64,000 bases of DNA from Marinobacter sp. Arc7-DN-1 (GCF_003441595.1 NZ_CP031848.1:434001-498000), one strand, 5' to 3'; shown: positions 29,835 through 39,381, numbered from the stretch's first letter. A program made the numbers and translations. Notes: generated from the sequence alone by a model not told the origin.

Positions 29835-30596
29835 ATGAACCTTTACGGTATCCGCGCAATCTACAATTTTGAAATGGCCCGCATGAAGCGCACGGTGATG
29901 CAGAGCGTGCTTTCACCGGTGATCTCCACCTCCCTGTACTTTGTCGTTTTCGGCTCGGCCATTGGCTCACGCATGGGCGACATCAACAACATCGCCTACG
30001 GTGCCTATATCATTCCCGGCCTGGTGATGCTGTCCCTGCTGATGCAGAGCATTTCCAACGCCTCCTTCGGCATCTACATGCCCAAGTTCTCCGGCACCAT
30101 CTATGAGGTGCTCTCGGCGCCGGTGTCCTACGTGGAAGTGGTGCTTGGCTACGTGGGTGCTGCGGCCACCAAGTCAGTCATCCTGGGGCTGATTATTCTG
30201 GCAACGGCGAAATTCTTTGTGGATTACGACGTGCTGCACCCCTTCTGGATGGTCTCCTTCCTGGTGCTCACCTCAATCACCTTCAGCCTGTTTGGATTCA
30301 TCATCGGCATCTGGGCGGACGGGTTCGAGAAACTGCAGATTGTACCCATGATGATCGTAACGCCGCTGGTGTTCCTTGGCGGTACCTTTTACTCCATCGA
30401 TATGCTGCCGGAAACCTGGCAAACCATCAGCCTGTTCAATCCTGTGGTATACCTGATCAGTGGCTTCCGCTGGGCGTTCTATGGCGTGTCCGACGTCCAT
30501 GTGGGCATCAGCGTAGGCATGACCCTCGTGTTCCTGACCGCGTGCATGACAGGCATCTGGTGGATTTTCAAAACCGGCTACCGGTTGCGCTCGTGA
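29835..30596 (+). CDS. ABC-2 type exporter, permease subunit
   Basis: 253 residues with six hydrophobic segments and the ABC-2 motif region [36 protein letters not shown], characteristic of the YadH/DrrB family. The ATG at 29835 follows an AGAAAGG ribosome binding site. The reading frame is open further upstream inside the ATPase gene, but that part is an out-of-frame shadow. Its stop overlaps the GTG start of the DUF192 gene. Confidence 0.92.
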   Translation: MNLYGIRAIYNFEMARMKRTVMQSVLSPVISTSLYFVVFGSAIGSRMGDINNIAYGAYIIPGLVMLSLLMQSISNASFGIYMPKFSGTIYEVLSAPVSYVEVVLGYVGAAATKSVILGLIILATAKFFVDYDVLHPFWMVSFLVLTSITFSLFGFIIGIWADGFEKLQIVPMMIVTPLVFLGGTFYSIDMLPETWQTISLFNPVVYLISGFRWAFYGVSDVHVGISVGMTLVFLTACMTGIWWIFKTGYRLRS

Positions 30597-31111
30597 ACCC
30601 GGGAATCAGCCTGTTCCGCACGCTGAAGTACTGGGCGATACTTGCAGCCGGTCCCGCAGTGTATGGCTGCTCCCTGGGCGTAGCCGCGCCCCAGGAGGGC
30701 CTGCCGGTCATTGATGCTTGCTTTGTCTCAGAGGCAGGCTCCGTGCCCGTCCAACTGGAAGTGGCCAGCACCGCGGAACAGCGGCGAAAAGGATTGATGG
30801 GTCGAACCTCCCTGGCGCCCGATGCCGGCATGCTCTTCGAGTACCGGGAACCCAGAGACGCCGGTCACGGCTTCTGGATGTACAACACCCTGATTCCGCT
30901 GGACATCGCGTACCTGAACCGGGACGGGGTGATTGGCAGTATCCGCCAGATGGTGCCCTGCGTTTCAGCCAGTGGTTCCAGGTGCCCCAGCTACCCGGCC
31001 GGCGTGCCTTTCATCAAGGCAGTGGAGATGAACGCCGGGTTCTTCCGGAAACACCAGCTCCGGCAAGGTGATCGCCTGAACCTGAGAACGGAGAATTGCC
31101 CGGCACGTTAG
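30593..31111 (+). CDS. DUF192 family exported protein
   Basis: 172 residues starting at a GTG that overlaps the previous stop. A hydrophobic leader ends in AVYGC, which could be a degenerate lipoprotein box. The DUF192 core follows: [26 protein letters not shown], then [21 protein letters not shown] and a C-terminal ending VEMNAGFF. Members are small secreted or periplasmic beta proteins of unknown function. It is coupled to the exporter genes, although functional linkage is not established for the family. Confidence 0.88.
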   Translation: MNPGISLFRTLKYWAILAAGPAVYGCSLGVAAPQEGLPVIDACFVSEAGSVPVQLEVASTAEQRRKGLMGRTSLAPDAGMLFEYREPRDAGHGFWMYNTLIPLDIAYLNRDGVIGSIRQMVPCVSASGSRCPSYPAGVPFIKAVEMNAGFFRKHQLRQGDRLNLRTENCPAR

Positions 31112-31122
31112 CCGGGCAGGCC

Positions 31123-31914
31123 TCAGCTGTCCTTCCAGTCCGGCTTGCGTTTGTCCAGGAACGCACAGATACCTTCCTGGGCATCGTTCGCCATCATATT
31201 GTCCGCCATCACCTGAGAGGTGTACTCGTAGGCCTCGGCCAGTGGCATTTCCAACTGCCGGTAGAACGCCTCCTTGCCGATCTTCAGGGTATGGCCCGAT
31301 TTTCCGGCAATGGTGCGGGCCAGCTTGTAGACGGCTTCATCCAAAATCTGCTCATCCACCACCTGGTTCACCAGCCCCAGGCGCTCTGCCTTCGGCGCGC
31401 TGATCAGCTCACCGGTCAGCAGCATTTCCATCGCATGCTTGCGCGACACATTCCGCGACAGCGCTACCATCGGCGTTGAACAGAACAGCCCGATATTCAC
31501 CCCGGGCGTGGCAAACCGCGCGGTATCCGCCGCCACCGCAAGATCACAACTGGCCACCAGCTGACAGCCCGCCGCTGTTGCAACGCCCGCCACCCGGGCA
31601 ATCACCGGCCGGGGCAGATTCACGATCTGCTGCATTACCTTGCTGCACTGGTTAAACAGTGCCAGCTGAAACTCGTGGCTATCGAACTGTTCCCGGACTT
31701 CCCGAAGATCGTGCCCGGCGCAGAACACGTTGCCATGGGCCGCCAGAACCACAACCCGGGTTTCAGAATCCGAGGCGATGGTCTCCAGCTCTTCGGACAA
31801 TGCCTCCAGCATGGCCATCGAAAGGCTGTTTTTCTTACCGGGCTGGTTCAGCGTGAGTGTGGTAATGCCGTTTTCGCTGTACTTGTGGACCAGCGGTTCC
31901 GATTGTTCTGTCAT
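31123..31914 (-). CDS. Enoyl-CoA hydratase/isomerase family protein
   Basis: 263 residues from the ATG at 31914, with GGAGAG six bases upstream. The frame continues to 31989 without likeness. Crotonase features are LNQPGKKNSLS, VLAAHGNVFCAGHDL (oxyanion-hole strand) and ARVAGVATAAGCQLVASCDLAVA. The closest subgroup recalled is the mammalian ECHDC3-like type, which often lacks one of the two catalytic glutamates, so hydratase activity is uncertain. A monocistronic gene convergent with the DUF192 gene. Confidence 0.9.
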   Translation of the reverse strand: MTEQSEPLVHKYSENGITTLTLNQPGKKNSLSMAMLEALSEELETIASDSETRVVVLAAHGNVFCAGHDLREVREQFDSHEFQLALFNQCSKVMQQIVNLPRPVIARVAGVATAAGCQLVASCDLAVAADTARFATPGVNIGLFCSTPMVALSRNVSRKHAMEMLLTGELISAPKAERLGLVNQVVDEQILDEAVYKLARTIAGKSGHTLKIGKEAFYRQLEMPLAEAYEYTSQVMADNMMANDAQEGICAFLDKRKPDWKDS

Positions 31915-31949
31915 GACTGCTCTCCTGTTCGAGCCCATATACGTGGCAG

Positions 31950-32040
31950 AGGCGGTCCGGAAGTTGTTCCCAAAATCGTGCGGAGCCAAGCGTACAGGGA
32001 AGTATTTACAGCGTATTTTGGGAACAACTTCCGACCGCCT
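31950..32040. repeat. Large inverted repeat (REP/MITE-like stem)
   Basis: Arms of 27 and 26 bases (31950-31976 and 32015-32040) are perfect inverse complements except for one extra C in the left arm. The core is GGAAGTTGTTCCCAAAAT against its complement. The 38-base spacer contains AAGCGTACAGGGAAGTATTTACAGCG. With no T-run after the right arm it is not a classic terminator. It lies between the hydratase start and the small plus-strand gene and reads like a dispersed palindromic unit. Confidence 0.75.
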
Positions 32041-32192
32041 TCTCCGAAGTCCAGGTTCCAGTATTGCCGAGACCGGCTATACTGTCGAAGCGACTTTTGT
32101 AGGGTCCACAGTTTTTCGGCTACAGGGTTGTTACAGGCCGCCGCTGCCCATAAAGTCCGTAGAGACGTCAAAAATGCCGACAGGAGCCACTC

Positions 32193-32336
32193 ATGTGGAA
32201 ATCGATCATTATCAAAGCCATCCTCGCCATTGCTATTATCGGCGGCGGCATCATGGTGATCATCAAGGACGATCCGGCAGTCCCAACCGGAGACATCAAT
32301 AGGATCCAGCCACTGCCGGAGCAGAACGATCCGTAG
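32193..32336 (+). CDS. Short single-span membrane peptide (47 residues)
   Basis: An ATG 47-codon frame follows a good CAGGAGCC ribosome binding site. Residues ~5-24 (IIIKAILAIAIIGGGIMVII) form one membrane helix. The tail is acidic and proline-rich (DDPAVPTGDINRIQPLPEQ). I do not recognise it. It sits between the inverted repeat and the left edge of the carbohydrate block and seems to be the last host gene before that block. Confidence 0.6.
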   Translation: MWKSIIIKAILAIAIIGGGIMVIIKDDPAVPTGDINRIQPLPEQNDP

Positions 32337-32420
32337 ACAGTGTTCCGACTGGTTAATTCGTCAACCTGCTGAGCCACTGGTGACTCCTTAGATGCCTTCA
32401 TGTTCGCGATGTCTTGTCAT

Positions 32421-32504
32421 TCAATAGTGTCTTTCATTGACAGGGGCGTCCACCGACAGAAACCGCACAGTGTTGATGCAAAGCTGATCGAGTGGGTCTG
32501 ACAT
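32421..32504 (-). pseudogene. Collapsed transketolase remnant (27 codons)
   Basis: An ATG frame preceded by a strong TTAAGGAGT ribosome binding site encodes LDQLCINTVRFLSVDA, which matches the amino terminus of the Calvin/methylotroph type of transketolase (LDQLCINTIRTLSMDA), then six unrelated residues and a stop. The thiamine-diphosphate and substrate domains are missing. It follows pgm by 36 bases on the same strand, so a tkt gene was once part of this operon. After it, a GTG at 32377 with another AAGGAG site begins a short unidentified frame (AQQVDELTSRNTVYG) at the block's edge. Confidence 0.68.
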
Positions 32505-32540
32505 GGCCACTCCTTAACTGTGCAAATAGTGTGGCGCGCA

Positions 32541-34187
32541 TCAATGCCCCGTCAGCGCCTGGTCGACGATGGTCTGCGCCTCGCTTAGCAGGGCACGCAG
32601 GTGGTCTTCGCCGCGAAAGCTCTCCGCGTAGATTTTGTAAATGTCCTCGGTGCCGGACGGCCGCGCGGCGAACCAGCCGCTGGCGCTGACCACCTTGATG
32701 CCGCCGATCGGGGCGTTGTTGCCAGGCGCGCGGTCGAGTATGCGGTCGATCTTCTCGCCGCCCAGTTGCGAGATCCGCACCTGTTGTGGCGAGAGTTTTG
32801 ACAGCATCGCTTTTTGCGCCGGCGTGGCAGGCGCCTCGACCCGGTCATAGGCAGGTTCGCCGAACTCGCGCGTCAGCTCGCGGTAGATCTCGCCGGGATC
32901 GCGGCCCATGCGCGCGGTGATTTCCGCGGCGAGCAAAGCCGGAACGATGCCGTCTTTGTCCGTCGTCCAGACGCTGCCGTCACGACGCAGGAAGGATGCG
33001 CCCGCGCTCTCTTCGCCGCCGAAGCCGAGCAACCCGTCAAGCAGGCCATCCACAAACCATTTAAAACCGACCGGCACCTCGTAGAGCTGGCGGCCGAGCT
33101 TGGTCGTGACGCGATCAATCATCTGGCTGCTAACCACCGTCTTACCCACCGCCGCATCCTTGCTCCACTCCGGCCGATGCTGGAACAGGTAGAAAATGGA
33201 AACTGCCAGGTAATGGTTGGGCGGCAGCAAACCCGCGTTGCGGGTGACGATGCCGTGCCGGTCGTGGTCGGTGTCGCAGGCAAAAGCGATGTCGAAGCGA
33301 TCCTTGAGGCCGATCAGGCTCTGCATCGCGTAGGCTGATGACGGGTCCATGCGGATCTGGCCGTCCCAGTCAACCGTCATGAAGCGGAAGGTCGGATCGA
33401 CGGCTTCGTTCACCACCGTCAGATTCAAACCGTAGCGCTCGGCAATCGGTCCCCAGTAGTGAACGCCGGCGCCGCCGAGTGGATCCACGCCCATACTGAT
33501 GTTCGCGCCGCGGATCGCCTCCATGTCGATCACGTTGCCGAGATCGCTCACGTAAGCGTTGAGGAAGTCGTGGCGGTGGGTGGTGGCGGCGTGCAGCGCC
33601 TTCTCCAAAGGCATTCTCTTCACGCCCTGGAGGCCGTTTTTCAGAAATCCGTTGGCTCTGGCTTCGATCCATCCGGTAACGTCCTTATCCGCCGGCCCGC
33701 CGTTGGGCGGGTTGTACTTGAAGCCGCCGCTGTCGGGCGGATTGTGCGACGGCGTGATGACAATGCCGTCCGCCAGTCCGCTAGCGCGTCCGCGGTTGTA
33801 AGAGAGAATGGCGTGAGAAATCACTGGCGTGGGCGTGTATTCGTCGTTCTCGGCAAGCATGACGTCCACCCCGTTGGCCGCCAGCACCTCGAGCGCGCTG
33901 GCGCAGGCGGGCTCGGACAGCGCATGTGTGTCGATACCCAGAAACAGTGGGCCATTGATGCCCTGCTGCACTCGGTAATCGCAAATGGCCTGACTGATGG
34001 CGAGCACATGCCCTTCGTTGAAGCTGTTTTCGAACGCGGAACCGCGATGCCCCGAGGTGCCGAACTTAACTCGCTGCTCCGGCACTGAAACATCTGGCAC
34101 GTCCGAGTAATAGGCCGTAACAAGTTTAGACACATCGACCAGTACCGCTGGCGTGGCCGGCTTGCCTGCAAGGGGACTCGGCTTCAT
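32541..34187 (-). CDS. pgm: Phosphoglucomutase (alpha-D-glucose)
   Basis: 548 residues, full length for the E. coli Pgm type. It interconverts glucose-1-phosphate and glucose-6-phosphate. [19 protein letters not shown] is the family N-terminal block. The phosphoserine loop is [16 protein letters not shown] near residue 145, the metal loop is [11 protein letters not shown], and the sugar-binding [14 protein letters not shown] is present. The C-terminal phosphate-binding [17 protein letters not shown] is intact. It links the glycogen locus at the start of the window to the Zwf/Gnd genes upstream. Its start overlaps the pgi remnant. Confidence 0.96.
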   Translation of the reverse strand: MKPSPLAGKPATPAVLVDVSKLVTAYYSDVPDVSVPEQRVKFGTSGHRGSAFENSFNEGHVLAISQAICDYRVQQGINGPLFLGIDTHALSEPACASALEVLAANGVDVMLAENDEYTPTPVISHAILSYNRGRASGLADGIVITPSHNPPDSGGFKYNPPNGGPADKDVTGWIEARANGFLKNGLQGVKRMPLEKALHAATTHRHDFLNAYVSDLGNVIDMEAIRGANISMGVDPLGGAGVHYWGPIAERYGLNLTVVNEAVDPTFRFMTVDWDGQIRMDPSSAYAMQSLIGLKDRFDIAFACDTDHDRHGIVTRNAGLLPPNHYLAVSIFYLFQHRPEWSKDAAVGKTVVSSQMIDRVTTKLGRQLYEVPVGFKWFVDGLLDGLLGFGGEESAGASFLRRDGSVWTTDKDGIVPALLAAEITARMGRDPGEIYRELTREFGEPAYDRVEAPATPAQKAMLSKLSPQQVRISQLGGEKIDRILDRAPGNNAPIGGIKVVSASGWFAARPSGTEDIYKIYAESFRGEDHLRALLSEAQTIVDQALTGH

Positions 34188-34309
34188 GATCGTCCGCTCC
34201 GCGGCAGGACGGTGTGCAGCACGGCGCGTTTTTCCGTCACGTTGATCGGCGGCTCTGCCAGGCGTTGCGCCGGCGCGGCCGAAACTGTGGTCAGCGTCGC
34301 GCCGCTCAT
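34184..34309 (-). pseudogene. Collapsed glucose-6-phosphate isomerase remnant (41 codons)
   Basis: The frame contains [16 protein letters not shown], the well-conserved pgi segment normally near residue 70-90 (INxTExRAVLHxALR). It is preceded by only ~20 residues and followed by six before a stop that overlaps the pgm start (ATGA). The sugar isomerase domains are gone. The ATG overlaps the stop of the next fragment in the same way intact operon genes do. So a pgi gene sat here between zwf and pgm and lost nearly all its length. Confidence 0.72.
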
Positions 34310-34431
34310 GTCTGCCTGGCCTTGGTCAGCACTTCGATTTTTGAGGCGACGCGGTCCAGCAGATCGCGCGTGATGTTGTCTAGCAGCCTGTCCACGTCGA
34401 GCAGAAACACCACTTCGTTCGTCATTGTCAT
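34306..34431 (-). pseudogene. Short remnant with HAD-type amino terminus (41 codons)
   Basis: The start MTNEVVFLLDVDRLLDN resembles a HAD hydrolase opening (VVFLLDVDNTLLDND), including the DxD nucleophile motif, but lacks the NT pair. The remaining ~25 residues ([18 protein letters not shown]) might be the original C-terminus. Its start overlaps the zwf stop and its stop overlaps the pgi remnant start, so coupling has been kept. It is too short for an active phosphatase. Confidence 0.5.
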
Positions 34432-35840
34432 TTTCTCGCCTTCACCGGTATCGGGTTGTACCAGCTGCCGTCTGCCGCAATAAGCGCATCTGCTGCCTCT
34501 GGCCCCCAACTACCGGGTGGATACGCCAGAGCCCGGTGATGCGTGGTCAGAACCGGGTCAACGACCGCCCAGGCAGCCTCGAGACAATCTTCGTGGGCGA
34601 ATAGCGCCCCATTACCGGCCATGGCGTCTCCCAAAAGCCGCTCATAGGGCGATTCATCTTCCGGCTGCTGATCCTGCAGGAAGAGCTCGTGCTGGTCGCC
34701 GGTGAAGTCCTTGCCTGCGCGCTTGATGCGGGCGGCCAGGGCGACGGTGGAGCCCGGGGACAGCCGGAAGCGCAGATAATTGGCCGACCCGGTCGCCGGC
34801 AGCGAATCGTCGAACAGCCGCTGCGGCGGCGGCTTCAACTCAACCAGGACCTCGGCCACCGTGGTGGGCAGACTCTTGCCCGCGCGCAGATACCACGGTA
34901 CTCCCTGCCAGCGCCAGGAATCTATGAACAGCCGCAGAGCGCAGAAGGTCTCGACGTCGGACTCCTTCGCCACACCCGGCTCCTGGCGGTAACCGGCGTA
35001 CTGGCCGCGCACCAGGTCGTCGGGCGCGAGCGGGCGCATGGCCCGGAACACTTTGTATTTTTCGGCGTGCACCGCGTCAAAACCCTGATAGCCCGGCGGC
35101 TCCATGGCCAGCAGTGCGAGGATCTGGAACAGGTGGTTCTGGACGACATCCCGAAGCGTGCCGGCGCTTTCGAAAAATGCGCCGCGCCCCTCCACACCGA
35201 AATCCTCGGCCAACGTGATCTGCACGCTGGCCACGTGGTCGCGGTTCCAGATCGGCTCGAGGAAGGAATTGGCGAAGCGGAAATAGAGGATATTCATGAT
35301 CGCTTCCTTGCCGAGGTAGTGATCGATGCGGAAAATTGCATCTTCCGCAAACACCGAACGCAGCACGTGGTTGAGTGCCCGCGAGGAAGCCAGGTCGCGC
35401 CCGAACGGCTTTTCGACGATGACGCGGGCCTGCCCGGCCAGGTCCGCGGCACCGAGCCCCTGGGTGACTGTCTCGAACAAGGAAGGCGGGATAGCCAGGT
35501 AGTGCGCCGGTCGCCGGGCCTCGCCCAGCGCTTTCCTGAGTGCCGTGAACGTACCCGGGTCGTTGTAGTCGCCACTGACGTAGTCGAGCAGGGAGAGCAG
35601 TCTATCAAGGGCGGGTTTGTCATCGATCTTGCCGGACGCCTCGATGGCATCCCGGGCGCGCTGGCGCAGTTGCGCCGGGCTTAACCTGGAATTGGCGACG
35701 CCGACCACCGGGACGTTGAGGGTGCCGCGTTTGGCCATCGCGTAGAGCGCCGGAAAGATCTTCTTGCGGGCAAGATCACCGGTAATGCCGAACAGCACCA
35801 GTGCATCCGCCGGCGGTATGTGGTTGTGGCCGATATCCAA
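34428..35840 (-). CDS. zwf: Glucose-6-phosphate 1-dehydrogenase
   Basis: About 470 residues. The NADP loop is [18 protein letters not shown] at residues ~13-30, EKPFGRD is conserved, the catalytic block is RIDHYLGKE, and DVVQNHLFQ and RAGKSLPTT follow. I use the TTG at 35840 as start: AAAGGAG lies at the right distance and it begins one base after the gnd stop. Upstream ATGs in the same frame fall inside gnd. It oxidises glucose-6-phosphate to 6-phosphogluconolactone and yields NADPH. No 6-phosphogluconolactonase gene is present in the block. Confidence 0.95.
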   Translation of the reverse strand: MDIGHNHIPPADALVLFGITGDLARKKIFPALYAMAKRGTLNVPVVGVANSRLSPAQLRQRARDAIEASGKIDDKPALDRLLSLLDYVSGDYNDPGTFTALRKALGEARRPAHYLAIPPSLFETVTQGLGAADLAGQARVIVEKPFGRDLASSRALNHVLRSVFAEDAIFRIDHYLGKEAIMNILYFRFANSFLEPIWNRDHVASVQITLAEDFGVEGRGAFFESAGTLRDVVQNHLFQILALLAMEPPGYQGFDAVHAEKYKVFRAMRPLAPDDLVRGQYAGYRQEPGVAKESDVETFCALRLFIDSWRWQGVPWYLRAGKSLPTTVAEVLVELKPPPQRLFDDSLPATGSANYLRFRLSPGSTVALAARIKRAGKDFTGDQHELFLQDQQPEDESPYERLLGDAMAGNGALFAHEDCLEAAWAVVDPVLTTHHRALAYPPGSWGPEAADALIAADGSWYNPIPVKARK

Positions 35841-35841
35841 C

Positions 35842-36861
35842 TCAGTGCTCCTTTTTCTTTTCATCGTGCCCGCCAAACTGCTTTCGCATCGCAGACAGCA
35901 CCCGGTTGGCATAGTCGGCATCGCCACGCGAGCCAAAGCGCCCGAACAGCGCCGCGCTGATGACCGGCGCCGGCACGCCCTCGTCGATAGCCGCCAGTGC
36001 TGTCCAGCGCCCCTCACCGGAATCCGACACCCGCCCCGAGAAGCCGCGCAGATCGGCATCCTCCACCAGCGCCGCGGCCGTGAGATCGAGCAGCCATGAC
36101 GCCACCACGCTGCCGCGCCGCCAGACTTCCGCGATCTCGGGCAGGTCCAGCTCGTACTGGTAATACTCGGGGTTGGGCATTGGCGCAGTCTCGGCATCAC
36201 TATCATGCGCGCGCTTGCCGGCGTTGGCGTTGTGCAGGATGTTCAGGCCCTCGGCGTACGCCGCCATCAGACCGTATTCGATGCCGTTGTGGACCATCTT
36301 GACGAAGTGCCCGGCGCCGTGCGGACCGCAGTGCAGGTAGCCCTGTTCGGCGGTGCTGCCGGGCTTGTCCCGGCCAGGGGTGCGTGGCGCCGTGCCCATT
36401 CCCGGGGCCAGCGTGGCAAAAACCGGATCGAGGTGCCGGACGATGTCCTGCTCGCCACCAATCATCAGGCAAAAACCACGCTCCAGACCAGCGACGCCGC
36501 CACTGGTTCCCACATCCACATAATGCACCTCGTTCTGCTGCAGTTCGGCCGCGCGCCGGATATCGTCGCGGTAATAGGAATTGCCGCCATCGATGACGAT
36601 GTCGCCCGCTTCGAGCAGCGGCGCCAGCCGTGCCAGCATCTCATCCACGACTGTCGCGGGCACCATCAGCCAGACCGCGCGCGGCGGGGTCATGCGGGCG
36701 ACAAAATCCTCCAGCGACACCGAGCCGACGGCGCCTTCGTTGGCAAGTGCCTCGACGGCTTCGGGGCTACGGTTGTACACCACACATTCGTGCCCTCCCC
36801 GCAGCAGGCGCCGCACCATATTGCTGCCCATACGTCCCAGGCCTATCATTCCGATCTGCAT
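35842..36861 (-). CDS. gnd: 6-phosphogluconate dehydrogenase (decarboxylating), short type
   Basis: 339 residues, the short YqeC/GntZ-like class. The Rossmann start is [20 protein letters not shown], followed by [18 protein letters not shown], the substrate loop [20 protein letters not shown], and [19 protein letters not shown] with the catalytic Lys. The ATG at 36861 follows AAAGGAG six to ten bases away. The open frame continues upstream into a cytochrome-like fragment, which I treat separately. With Zwf it makes the oxidative pentose-phosphate route. Confidence 0.95.
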   Translation of the reverse strand: MQIGMIGLGRMGSNMVRRLLRGGHECVVYNRSPEAVEALANEGAVGSVSLEDFVARMTPPRAVWLMVPATVVDEMLARLAPLLEAGDIVIDGGNSYYRDDIRRAAELQQNEVHYVDVGTSGGVAGLERGFCLMIGGEQDIVRHLDPVFATLAPGMGTAPRTPGRDKPGSTAEQGYLHCGPHGAGHFVKMVHNGIEYGLMAAYAEGLNILHNANAGKRAHDSDAETAPMPNPEYYQYELDLPEIAEVWRRGSVVASWLLDLTAAALVEDADLRGFSGRVSDSGEGRWTALAAIDEGVPAPVISAALFGRFGSRGDADYANRVLSAMRKQFGGHDEKKKEH

Positions 36862-37047
36862 CTTCAATCTCCTTTGTTCGGGTCTCACCCGCAGCGCATC
36901 ATAATCCGCGGCATTCATTTTCGGCAGTGTCATCACAAACGCGACAATGTCCCACAGCTCCTGGTCGCTTCGGGACGGGCCCCAGGCGGGCATTCCGGTA
37001 AACCGGATGCCTTGTTTGGTCGCCCAGAACAGCTCGGCGGCGGTCAT
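36862..37047 (-). pseudogene. Cytochrome c C-terminal fragment fused in frame before gnd
   Basis: About 60 residues (AELFWATKQGIRFTGMPAWG..DQELWDIVAFVMTLPKM) match the C-terminal part of a class I cytochrome c, including the GMPAWG methionine-ligand region and the ELWDIVAF helix. The haem-binding CxxCH and the leader are absent. The frame has no stop before gnd and runs into it. It begins ten bases after the glgX stop. Gnd has its own RBS, so the fusion may not be made as one protein. Confidence 0.65.
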
Positions 37048-37057
37048 ATCATTCTCT

Positions 37058-39166
37058 TCAAAGGTCGGCGCTTGCGGATTCAGGCCGATCGCGAACCAGC
37101 ACGACCACGGTCCTGGCCGGAACGCGATAATGCATCGACGGCAACGGGCTTTCGGTGCCGGGTTCGAGAAAGTCGGACGGGCTGTCGAGGCTGGTATCGA
37201 TCAGGCGCCGCCACGTGTTAGCTTCCCCCTCCTGTATCTCAAAGGTCAGTTCCTCCCACCAGGCGTTGATCATCACGTAGAGGTCGTCATCCTGCTGCGA
37301 GCCGCCGTACAGGGCAAAGGCGAGGCTGCGGGAATCACCGCCAAGGTCGGGATCCCGGCCAACCCCGTACCACTGGATATCCTCGCGCCAGAACCGGCTC
37401 CGCGCCAGCGACGGATGCGCCTTGCGAAACGCGATCATCAACTTGAAAAAACGGAAGATGTCCGGGTTGGCGTCCAGTCGGCGCCAATCGATCCAAGCCG
37501 TTTCGTTGTCCTGATTGTAAGGGTTGTTGTTGCCGGCCTGGGTGTGCATGAACTCATCCCCGGCACGGAACATGGGCGTGCCGTTCGACAGCAACAGCAG
37601 GCAGCAGAAATTCCTGATCTGTTGTTTGCGCAGTTTCATGACGTCCGGCGGCACGTCCTCATTGCCTTCCCAGCCGCAGTTCCAGCTGTGGTTTTCCGCC
37701 ATGCCGTCGCTGTTGTCGTGGCCGTTAGCCCAGTTGTGCTTCTGGTTGTAGGCCACGAGGTCGTAAAGGGTGAAGCCGTCGTGCGAGGCGACGTAGTTGA
37801 CACTCTGGTGGGGATGATAGGCATTCATCCGGTCATCGGGGAACAGATCGTCGCTGCCGTACAGACGACGCATCAGGGCTGGCACCATGCCGGGATCGCC
37901 CTTGACGAAGCGACGGAGATCGTCCCGGTATCTGCCGTTCCACTGGCAGGCCATGATGCCCGGGAACGCCCGGCCCAGCTGGTACACTCCGGCGGCGTCC
38001 CAGGGCTCGGCAATCAGGCGCAGCTGCGCCAGATCCGGGTCGGAGGCCATGTCGCTGAGCAGCGGCACGTCGTTGGCGTTGACCGAGCCGTCCGCTTTAC
38101 GGGTAAAGAGGGACGCGAGGTCAAAGCGAAAGCCGTCGACATGCATCTCGTGGGCCCAGTGACGGGCGCTGTCCATGATCATCTTGCGGACGGCGCGGTT
38201 CGACGTATTGAGCGTGTTGCCGGTACCGGAAAAATTTTCGTAGGGTGCATCCGGCCGGTCCGCCATCAGATAGTAGGTGCTGTTGTCGATCCCCTTGTAG
38301 CTATAGACCGGGCCCATGTGATCGCCCTCGCCCGTATGATTGTAGACCACATCGAGTACCACCTCGATATTCGCCTGGTGCAGCGCCTTGATCATGTCGC
38401 GCAGCTCGTTGTGTTGCGCTTTGACCGTGTGGTTGCTGAGATAATCGTGGTGAGGGGAGAAAAAGTTCAGCGGCATGTAGCCCCAGTAGTTGCCGTCGGC
38501 GGGGTCGTACTGGAACACCGGCATCAACTCCACCACGGTGACCCCCAGATCCTTCAGGTACGGGATCTTCTCGACCAGGCCCGCATATGTTCCGCGCGCC
38601 TCGTCCCTGACGCGGGAGTTGGGGTTTTTGGTGAATCCTCCGACGTGCAGCTCGTAAATGACCGTGTCGGCCTCGTGCCGGGGGCGATGGTCGCCTTGCC
38701 AGTCGAAGCCCTCGCTGTCGCCGGCAAGCACGCCCAGCGGTGCCTTGCCGGCGTTCGAGCCAGGCCGGACGGCGGCGAGCCGGTCGAAGGCCGGGGGAAA
38801 GAACACCGACTTGGCATAGGGGTCGAGCAGGATCTTGTCGTGATCGAACGTGTGCCACTCGAAGCGGCCATCCGGTCTGGGTCCCCCGACACGATACGCG
38901 TAGTAGGCCGCGTCCTTCATTGACGTAAACGGGATACGACAATGCCAGACCCGGCCCGTTTTGTTCTTGAGGAAATCCAACCGGAATTCGAATACCGGAT
39001 TGACCACATCGCTCTCGGTATAGAGTAACAACGTGACGCTCTCCGCATGTTTGGAGTAAAGCGCGAAGTTGCAGGCGCCCTCTTTTTCTATCCTGGTCGG
39101 GCCCAGGGGGAACGGAAGCCCTTCGGTCGCCGCCCACCGGGATGATGCTGTCTCCGGCGATGTCAT
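37058..39166 (-). CDS. glgX: Glycogen debranching enzyme GlgX
   Basis: 702 residues, a GH13 isoamylase-type enzyme. A CBM48-like N-domain (PLGPTRIEKEGACNFALYSKHAESVTLLLY) precedes the barrel with DVVYNHTGEG, DGFRFDLASLF (nucleophile Asp), LIAEPWDAAG (acid/base Glu) and NYVASHDGFTLYDLVAYN. It removes alpha-1,6 branches from phosphorylase-limit dextrin. The first glycogen locus has no glgX, so this copy fills that gap. Its ATG overlaps the stop of an unidentified upstream frame. It is the first intact gene of the leftward block. Confidence 0.95.
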   Translation of the reverse strand: MTSPETASSRWAATEGLPFPLGPTRIEKEGACNFALYSKHAESVTLLLYTESDVVNPVFEFRLDFLKNKTGRVWHCRIPFTSMKDAAYYAYRVGGPRPDGRFEWHTFDHDKILLDPYAKSVFFPPAFDRLAAVRPGSNAGKAPLGVLAGDSEGFDWQGDHRPRHEADTVIYELHVGGFTKNPNSRVRDEARGTYAGLVEKIPYLKDLGVTVVELMPVFQYDPADGNYWGYMPLNFFSPHHDYLSNHTVKAQHNELRDMIKALHQANIEVVLDVVYNHTGEGDHMGPVYSYKGIDNSTYYLMADRPDAPYENFSGTGNTLNTSNRAVRKMIMDSARHWAHEMHVDGFRFDLASLFTRKADGSVNANDVPLLSDMASDPDLAQLRLIAEPWDAAGVYQLGRAFPGIMACQWNGRYRDDLRRFVKGDPGMVPALMRRLYGSDDLFPDDRMNAYHPHQSVNYVASHDGFTLYDLVAYNQKHNWANGHDNSDGMAENHSWNCGWEGNEDVPPDVMKLRKQQIRNFCCLLLLSNGTPMFRAGDEFMHTQAGNNNPYNQDNETAWIDWRRLDANPDIFRFFKLMIAFRKAHPSLARSRFWREDIQWYGVGRDPDLGGDSRSLAFALYGGSQQDDDLYVMINAWWEELTFEIQEGEANTWRRLIDTSLDSPSDFLEPGTESPLPSMHYRVPARTVVVLVRDRPESASADL

Positions 39167-39381
39167 GTTTCCCCCGATCTCACTTTCAACCCTGCATTAC
39201 AAATGCGATACGCCACGTACTCAATGAGGGTCCGGCGCGCCAGCGACAATTGCCAGCACTTCTGCACGGTTTCGCCGCCCATTTCATGGTAGCTCTCGCC
39301 CGTCTTCGAGTCGAGATTCAGGAGTGGCAGTATGCCGCGCATGGGTTCATCAATGATGATCTTGGAGCGGAGGCCCGGCAA
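39163..39381 (-). CDS. Unidentified short frame between tRNA-Leu and glgX
   Basis: Up to 72 codons from a TTG. It ends in an ATGA overlap with the glgX start, the arrangement seen for real operon neighbours. The stretch LNLDSKTGESYHEMGGETVQKC is polar and looks protein-like, but I do not recognise it. It may be the tail of a larger gene cut off at the integration edge, or non-coding. No RBS is evident. Confidence 0.3.
   Translation of the reverse strand: MPGLRSKIIIDEPMRGILPLLNLDSKTGESYHEMGGETVQKCWQLSLARRTLIEYVAYRICNAGLKVRSGET

Noticed and set aside
32168..32401. A 77-codon minus-strand frame across the small membrane peptide
   Set aside because: Beyond its first ~15 codons it is just antisense to the better-supported plus-strand 47-codon gene. 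Only its start region (GTG 32377) is mentioned as a possible block-edge relic.
36947..38923. A 658-codon open frame on the plus strand
   Set aside because: It is antisense to glgX and gnd, has no RBS or family likeness, and is explained by the GC-rich codon pattern of glgX.
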